From CAZJGG01 sp964545475 (GTDB lineage Bacteria; Bacillota; Clostridia; Lachnospirales; JAISER01), in NCBI GenBank assembly GCA_964545475.1, contig CAZJGG010000060.1:1-17812 (forward strand): a DNA stretch of 17,812 bases. Direction: 5' to 3'. A program made the position numbers and the translations under genes. The notes below the pieces were generated by a model. That model was given only the letters and a program-made list of their open reading frames with translations, ran no database searches and was not told the origin of the DNA. Every line of letters starts with the position of its first letter. Position 1 is the first letter of the stretch. Of this stretch, positions 14,901-17,812 are shown piece after piece.

Positions 14901-15546
14901 ATCTCAATGGATTTTCGGCGGCGACGGCTGGGCTTACGATATCGGTTTTGGCGGTCTTGACCATGTGCTTGCTTCCGGCGAAGACGTTAACATTTTGGTA
15001 TTCGATACAGAAGTTTACTCAAACACAGGCGGACAGTCCAGTAAGTCTACACCAACTGCTTCCGTTGCTAAATTTGCGGCTTCCGGTAAGAAAATACGCA
15101 AAAAAGACTTAGGTATGATGGCAATGAGTTATGGTTATGTATATGTATCTCAAGTTGCTATGGGCGCTAATCAAAATCAATGTTTAAAAGCAATTGTCGA
15201 GGCTGAAAAATACCCTGGGCCATCACTTATTATCGCTTATGCCCCATGTATTAACCACGGTATTAAAAAAGGTATGGGTACAACTCAACTTCAAACTAAA
15301 CTTGCAGTTGAATCTGGCTACTGGCACTTATACCGCTTTAACCCTGAACTCGAAGCTAAAGGCGAAAATCCGTTCTCTTTAGATTCAAAAGACCCAACAG
15401 GAAACTTCCAAGACTTTATTAACAGCGAAGTACGTTATACTTCCTTGAAGCTTGGTTTCCCTGAAGAGGCAGAGCGTTTATTCAAAGCTACAGAACAAGA
15501 CGCTGTTCGCAAGTTAGAATCTTACAAAAGGCTTGCTCGCGGTTAA
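11992..15546 (+). CDS. nifJ: Pyruvate:ferredoxin (flavodoxin) oxidoreductase
   Basis: This 1184-residue homodimer-type enzyme oxidises pyruvate with CoA to acetyl-CoA, CO2 and reduced ferredoxin in the cytosol. In order, it has the pyrimidine-binding TPP domain (GIYPITPSSNMAE near 26, EMQSEAGAAGTVHGSLAAGA), a transketolase-C-like domain, and the linker domain. Two [4Fe-4S] motifs follow, at C699/C702/C705/C709 and C755/C758/C761/C765. The proximal cluster ligands begin with C822 and C825, and the pyrophosphate-binding TPP domain has GGDGWAYDIG near 976-985 and YSNTGGQ. All domains are present and length matches the family (about 1170-1200). AGGAGG lies before the ATG. It has its own promoter and terminator and would feed both acetyl-CoA and reduced ferredoxin to the butyryl-CoA pathway. 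Confidence 0.97.
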   Translation: MAKTKKTMDGNMAASYASYAFTEVAGIYPITPSSNMAENVDEWASVGRKNMLGQEVKVIEMQSEAGAAGTVHGSLAAGALTTTYTASQGLLLMIPNMFKIAGELLPGVLHVSARAVASHALSIFGDHSDVMACRQTGFALLASSSVQEVMDLGAVAHLSAIKARVPFLHFFDGFRTSHEIQKIECWDYDDMAKLVDWDAVDTFRRNALNPEHPVLRGTAQNPDIFFQAREASNKFYEEAPNVVEQYMAEINKLTGREYKLFNYYGAADADRVIVAMGSFCDLAREAIDYLISKGEKVGLVNVHLFRPFSVKRFLEAIPASAKKICVLDRTKEPGALGEPLYQDVCTAYFERNTDMPIIVGGRYGLGSKDVTPAQVIAVYDNMKLDKPRNHFTVGIVDDVTNLSLEVGPYVDTCPEGTISCKFWGLGSDGTVGANKNSIKIIGDHTNMYVQAYFAYDSKKSGGITQSHLRFGKKEIHSPYLVSSADFVACHNPSYIDKYDMVSDLKDGGTFLLNCIWSDSELEEKLPATMKRQLAEKNIKFYTIDGTTIAKELGLGNRINTVLQAAFFNLAKIIPIDEAVGYMKDTIVKSYGKKGENVVKMNQDAVDAGLKGAKEVKIPESWKNAVATEEVYDTTKDVQGCDALKKFVKDVVIPMNAQKGQDLPVSTFVGREDGTFPQGTSAFEKRGIAVDVPKWIIENCIQCNQCSYVCPHATVRPYLLDENEAKNAPETFKTKQAVGKGLEKYQYRIQIDPLDCTGCGNCAQVCPAKEKALIMQPIESQMEQMPNWYFASTITDKQDVGKPEGNVKQSQFVRPLLEFSGACAGCGETPYAKLVTQLYGDRMYIANATGCSSIWGGSAPSTPYTVNAKGQGPAWANSLFEDNAEFGFGMFLGVKQIREGLKLKVEKLIGLSGNSEAKAVMQKWLDTMFDGEASKEASAELVKALEACSCGGEAEALAKNILKDKDHFVKKSQWIFGGDGWAYDIGFGGLDHVLASGEDVNILVFDTEVYSNTGGQSSKSTPTASVAKFAASGKKIRKKDLGMMAMSYGYVYVSQVAMGANQNQCLKAIVEAEKYPGPSLIIAYAPCINHGIKKGMGTTQLQTKLAVESGYWHLYRFNPELEAKGENPFSLDSKDPTGNFQDFINSEVRYTSLKLGFPEEAERLFKATEQDAVRKLESYKRLARG

Positions 15547-15554
15547 CAAATAAT

Positions 15555-15600
15555 AAAAAAAGGCTGTTGCAAAAATTCAATTTTGCAACAGCCTTTTTTT
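15555..15600. terminator. Strong bidirectional terminator between nifJ and the convergent operon
   Basis: A perfect stem pairs AAAAAAAGGCTGTTGCAAAA with its complement around a 5-6 base loop. A and T runs on both sides make it work on either strand. It separates nifJ from the MFS gene ending at 15620. Confidence 0.95.
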
Positions 15601-15619
15601 AAATCTCGGAATACTGGTT

Positions 15620-16846
15620 CTAAGATTTATTTTTAACTCGGGAAAGTTTAATTTGCATGAAAAGAGAAATTATAGGAAAAATTATTGCGCACAAAATTCC
15701 GATGCGTAAGGCAATTTGTTCTTTTAGCAAAGAATCTGTAACGGATAGAAGGTTCATTGATAAATCCGTAAAAACCCCTGTCATGGAAGGACCGATAGAA
15801 CAGCCGATGTCTCCTCCGGCGGCCAAAAGGGCAAACATAGAAGCTCCGGCAAGGGGAAGTTTTTCCGAAGCAATTACAAGAGTTCCGGGCCACATAAGGC
15901 TTACTGCAATGCCTGTAACCACACATGCCAAAACGGAAAGCCATTTAAAAGGGCTTAATGCAACAGCCAAATAGCAGGCGATTGTAACAAGAGAACCATA
16001 AATAAGCACCTTATGTAAGCTGAACTTTTCTCCGTAAACGCCGTAAACGACCCTCCCAATGCCAAGCATGACGGCAAAGCCGCAAAGCCCTAAGGTATCT
16101 CCTAAAAGCTTTGGAAGAGAAAGCCCTTTTTCAAAAAAAACCGATGCCCACTGAGCGATTGTAACCTCAGCAGCTCCCCCAGATAAAATAGCAAGAAAAG
16201 CTATTATAAAAACAGGGTTTTTTACAAGCTGACGAATAGTAAGCATTGGGGCATCGTAATGTTTTGTTGCAATTGGAACTTTTAAAAATAAAAAAAAGTT
16301 AATGAGCGGCACAAAAGCCCAAATAATTAAAATATATGCCCAGTAAACCCCGAAAAAAATTAATAATGTTGTTGATAAAACAACAAAAACTTGCCCCCAG
16401 GCATAAAAGGAATGTAAAAGCGCCATTGCTTTGTCTTTTTCCTTTGTAGGTATGGCATCAATAATTGGGTTTAACAGAAGTTCAAAAAGCCCGCTTGCCC
16501 CTGAAAAAATTATTGTGGAAATTAAAAAGCCTGTATATACATTTTGCTTAAATAAAACAGGAGTAAATGCAAAAAGCATAAACCCTATAAAACAAATTAT
16601 ATGAGCTAAGGCTATAAACGGGCGCATACCGTATTTGTCAACTGCTTTGCTAAATGCAATGTCTACAGTAACCTGAGTTATAAAGCTTGTTAAAACAAGC
16701 AAACCAAACTGAGAATAAGAAAGACCGAATTCTTCTCTTAAAGGAATAAACATTACAGCGGTAATATTAAGAACTACAGCCATTATAACGCTGGAAACAT
16801 AACACGCAAAAACTGTAGTTTTATATGAAACGCTCTTTTCTACCAT
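15620..16846 (-). CDS. MFS transporter, substrate unknown
   Basis: This 408-residue integral membrane protein has about twelve hydrophobic helices in two halves. The loop between helices 2 and 3 reads KAVDKYGMRPF, the usual MFS signature position. The central segment NPIIDAIPTKEKDKAMALLHSFYAWGQ resembles the fucose-permease-like (FHS) branch, so a sugar or small organic compound is possible, but the substrate cannot be read from sequence. The ATG overlaps the end of the ABC ATPase gene by 7 bases (ATGGTAG), and GGAGG for this start (16854-16858) lies inside that gene, so the two are translationally coupled. It ends in TAG, with TAA seven codons further on. Confidence 0.88.
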   Translation of the reverse strand: MVEKSVSYKTTVFACYVSSVIMAVVLNITAVMFIPLREEFGLSYSQFGLLVLTSFITQVTVDIAFSKAVDKYGMRPFIALAHIICFIGFMLFAFTPVLFKQNVYTGFLISTIIFSGASGLFELLLNPIIDAIPTKEKDKAMALLHSFYAWGQVFVVLSTTLLIFFGVYWAYILIIWAFVPLINFFLFLKVPIATKHYDAPMLTIRQLVKNPVFIIAFLAILSGGAAEVTIAQWASVFFEKGLSLPKLLGDTLGLCGFAVMLGIGRVVYGVYGEKFSLHKVLIYGSLVTIACYLAVALSPFKWLSVLACVVTGIAVSLMWPGTLVIASEKLPLAGASMFALLAAGGDIGCSIGPSMTGVFTDLSMNLLSVTDSLLKEQIALRIGILCAIIFPIISLFMQIKLSRVKNKS

Positions 16847-17544
16847 AAAACATCCTCCGGCATTATTGGGCGTTCATTTACCTCTATTCTATCTATAAGC
16901 CCATCTTTAATGTGGAAAACCCTGTCTGCAATTGCTCCAATAGCCATGTTGTGAGTTATAATTACAACCGTTTTTTTGTACTCCTGGTTAAAATCCTTTA
17001 AAAGCCTTAAAATCTGAATGCCTGTGGAAAAATCCAGTGCGCCTGTGGGTTCGTCGCAAAGGAGGATTTGAGGGTTTTTGGCAACAGCCCTTGCAATAGC
17101 AATTCTTTGCTGCTGGCCGCCGGAAAGCTGAGAGGGAAAATGGTCTTTCCTGTCCCCTAAAGACACTTTTTCCAAAAGGGTATCGGTGGAGATAGGGCTT
17201 TTAGAAAGCTCCGCCGCAAGCAAAATGTTTTCTTTCGCCGTTAAGTTGGGTACAAGGTTGTAAAACTGAAAAACAAACCCAACAACGTCGCATCTGTATT
17301 TTGTAAGCTCTTTTTCAGAAATTTTGCCAATGTCTTTATTATTATAAAAAATCTCACCTTCGGTCGGTTTGTCTATACCGCCGATTATGTTAAGCATTGT
17401 GCTTTTTCCAGAGCCGCTTGGCCCTAAAATAACTACAAATTCCCCTTGGAAAAGAGAAAAACTTACCCCTCGTAATGCATTAACATAAATTTCTCCCATT
17501 AAATACTTTTTAGTCACATTGTTTACTGTTAGTATCTCATTCAT
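16840..17544 (-). CDS. ABC transporter ATP-binding protein, LolD/MacB type
   Basis: This 234-residue ATPase has Walker A GPSGSGKST at about 41-49, FQFYNLVPNLTAKEN in the Q-loop region, the signature LSGGQQQRIAIARA, Walker B ILLCDEPTGALD and the H-loop THN. It belongs to the group that normally pairs with an FtsX/MacB-type permease, and its C-terminus (PIMPEDVLW) is typical of those. Here the next gene is an MFS transporter and no permease follows, so its partner is missing from this side. A 27-codon membrane ORF stops 8 bases before its ATG. It ends with TAG, overlapping the MFS start. Complete and probably active as an ATPase; what it energises is unclear. Confidence 0.92.
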   Translation of the reverse strand: MNEILTVNNVTKKYLMGEIYVNALRGVSFSLFQGEFVVILGPSGSGKSTMLNIIGGIDKPTEGEIFYNNKDIGKISEKELTKYRCDVVGFVFQFYNLVPNLTAKENILLAAELSKSPISTDTLLEKVSLGDRKDHFPSQLSGGQQQRIAIARAVAKNPQILLCDEPTGALDFSTGIQILRLLKDFNQEYKKTVVIITHNMAIGAIADRVFHIKDGLIDRIEVNERPIMPEDVLW

Positions 17545-17552
17545 TTATAAGT

Positions 17553-17636
17553 TCACTTCTTTTTTTTATTTGATAATACTGAATATGCGATAACGCTGCC
17601 AAATACAATTAGAATAACTTGTAAAAAGTCTTTCAA
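17553..17636 (-). CDS. 27-codon single-helix membrane ORF
   Basis: The ORF starts with TTG at 17636, and AAGGATGG (17646-17653) lies 9 bases before it. The product is one hydrophobic helix (FLQVILIVFGSVIAYSVL) preceded by Lys-Asp and followed by Ser-Asn and four lysines, the form of a small inner-membrane protein. The TGA stop is 8 bases before the ABC ATPase ATG. The AAG-rich lysine codons may also help to start translation of the ATPase, whose own ribosome binding site is weak. The helix-plus-charges design and spacing support a real gene, but its size leaves chance possible. Confidence 0.45.
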   Translation of the reverse strand: MKDFLQVILIVFGSVIAYSVLSNKKKK

Positions 17637-17659
17637 AGCGTTTCACCATCCTTTTAATA

Positions 17660-17688
17660 ATATTAATATAATTACTGATAAATGTAAA
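17660..17688 (-). promoter_or_regulatory. Possible promoter of the small-ORF/ABC/MFS operon
   Basis: On the minus strand TTTACA (17688-17683) and TAATAT (17665-17660) are separated by 17 bases. The leader would be very short, close to the ribosome binding site of the 27-codon ORF, so a more distant promoter is also possible. Confidence 0.3.
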
Positions 17689-17721
17689 TATAAAAATAAG
17701 CTTCAACCAGCTGTTAATTTC

Positions 17722-17779
17722 GGGACGGGAAACACGTCCCCAACCACGCCTGTTACCATGTCAATTATCCCATGGGATA
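17722..17779. repeat. Hairpin and 14-bp palindrome upstream of the ABC/MFS operon
   Basis: GGGACG (17722-17727) pairs with CGTCCC (17735-17740). Further on, TATCCCATGGGATA (17766-17779) is a perfect 14-base palindrome. The second could be an operator for the minus-strand operon. No gene is seen from 17689 to 17812. Confidence 0.4.
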
Positions 17780-17812
17780 GATTCGTACTATATAAATTAT
17801 TCACTATAGAAG

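Noticed and set aside
1..17812. CRISPR arrays, tRNA or rRNA genes
   Set aside because: No regularly spaced repeats and no tRNA or rRNA-like stretches were seen. The tRNA-Pyl gene expected with pylB is not in this window.

Overview
The window looks like a chromosome segment of a low-G+C anaerobic member of the Clostridia (Bacillota). The evidence is the A/T-rich coding sequence, strong AAGGAGG/AAGGGGG ribosome binding sites, the rpsF-ssb-rpsR operon, a one-polypeptide pyruvate:ferredoxin oxidoreductase and a butyrate-type bcd-etfB-etfA block. The first gene is a clear pylB (methylornithine synthase), so the organism probably makes pyrrolysine and reads some UAG codons as sense. No UAG-containing methylamine methyltransferase lies in the window.

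Layout. 1-1036: end of an operon carrying pylB. 1111-6853: one promoter-to-terminator unit holding an SDR 3-ketoacyl reductase, a MaoC/PhaJ-type hydratase, butyryl-CoA dehydrogenase, EtfB, EtfA and thiolase. Together these can take two acetyl-CoA to butyryl-CoA. The reductase and hydratase are of the (R)-specific fold families, in place of the usual clostridial Hbd and Crt. 6854-8050: a decayed stretch with a broken SAM methyltransferase, a small transposable repeat and a large nested palindrome. 8051-9203: the rpsF-ssb-rpsR operon with promoter, possible autoregulatory leader and terminator. 9204-9858, minus strand: a small unrecognised helical protein preceded by a 58-codon ORF of internal repeats that share its N-terminal motif. 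10067-11830: a membrane-anchored GH18 cell-wall-type hydrolase. 11856-15600: nifJ with its own promoter and strong terminator. 15620-17636, minus strand: an unusual set of a 27-residue one-helix ORF, a LolD/MacB-type ABC ATPase and an MFS transporter, tightly coupled in translation.

Two copies of a 164-bp non-coding element with 18-bp terminal inverted repeats and TAA target duplications (2345-2508 and 7628-7791, opposite orientations) have inserted here. One sits inside the butyryl-CoA operon and re-creates the hydratase stop codon. The other cuts off the C-terminus of the methyltransferase gene, and the pre-insertion reading frame can be rebuilt exactly.

Metabolically, NifJ would supply acetyl-CoA and reduced ferredoxin. 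The six-gene operon would turn acetyl-CoA into butyryl-CoA, and Bcd-EtfAB could reduce more ferredoxin by electron bifurcation. The step from butyryl-CoA to butyrate is not encoded in the window.
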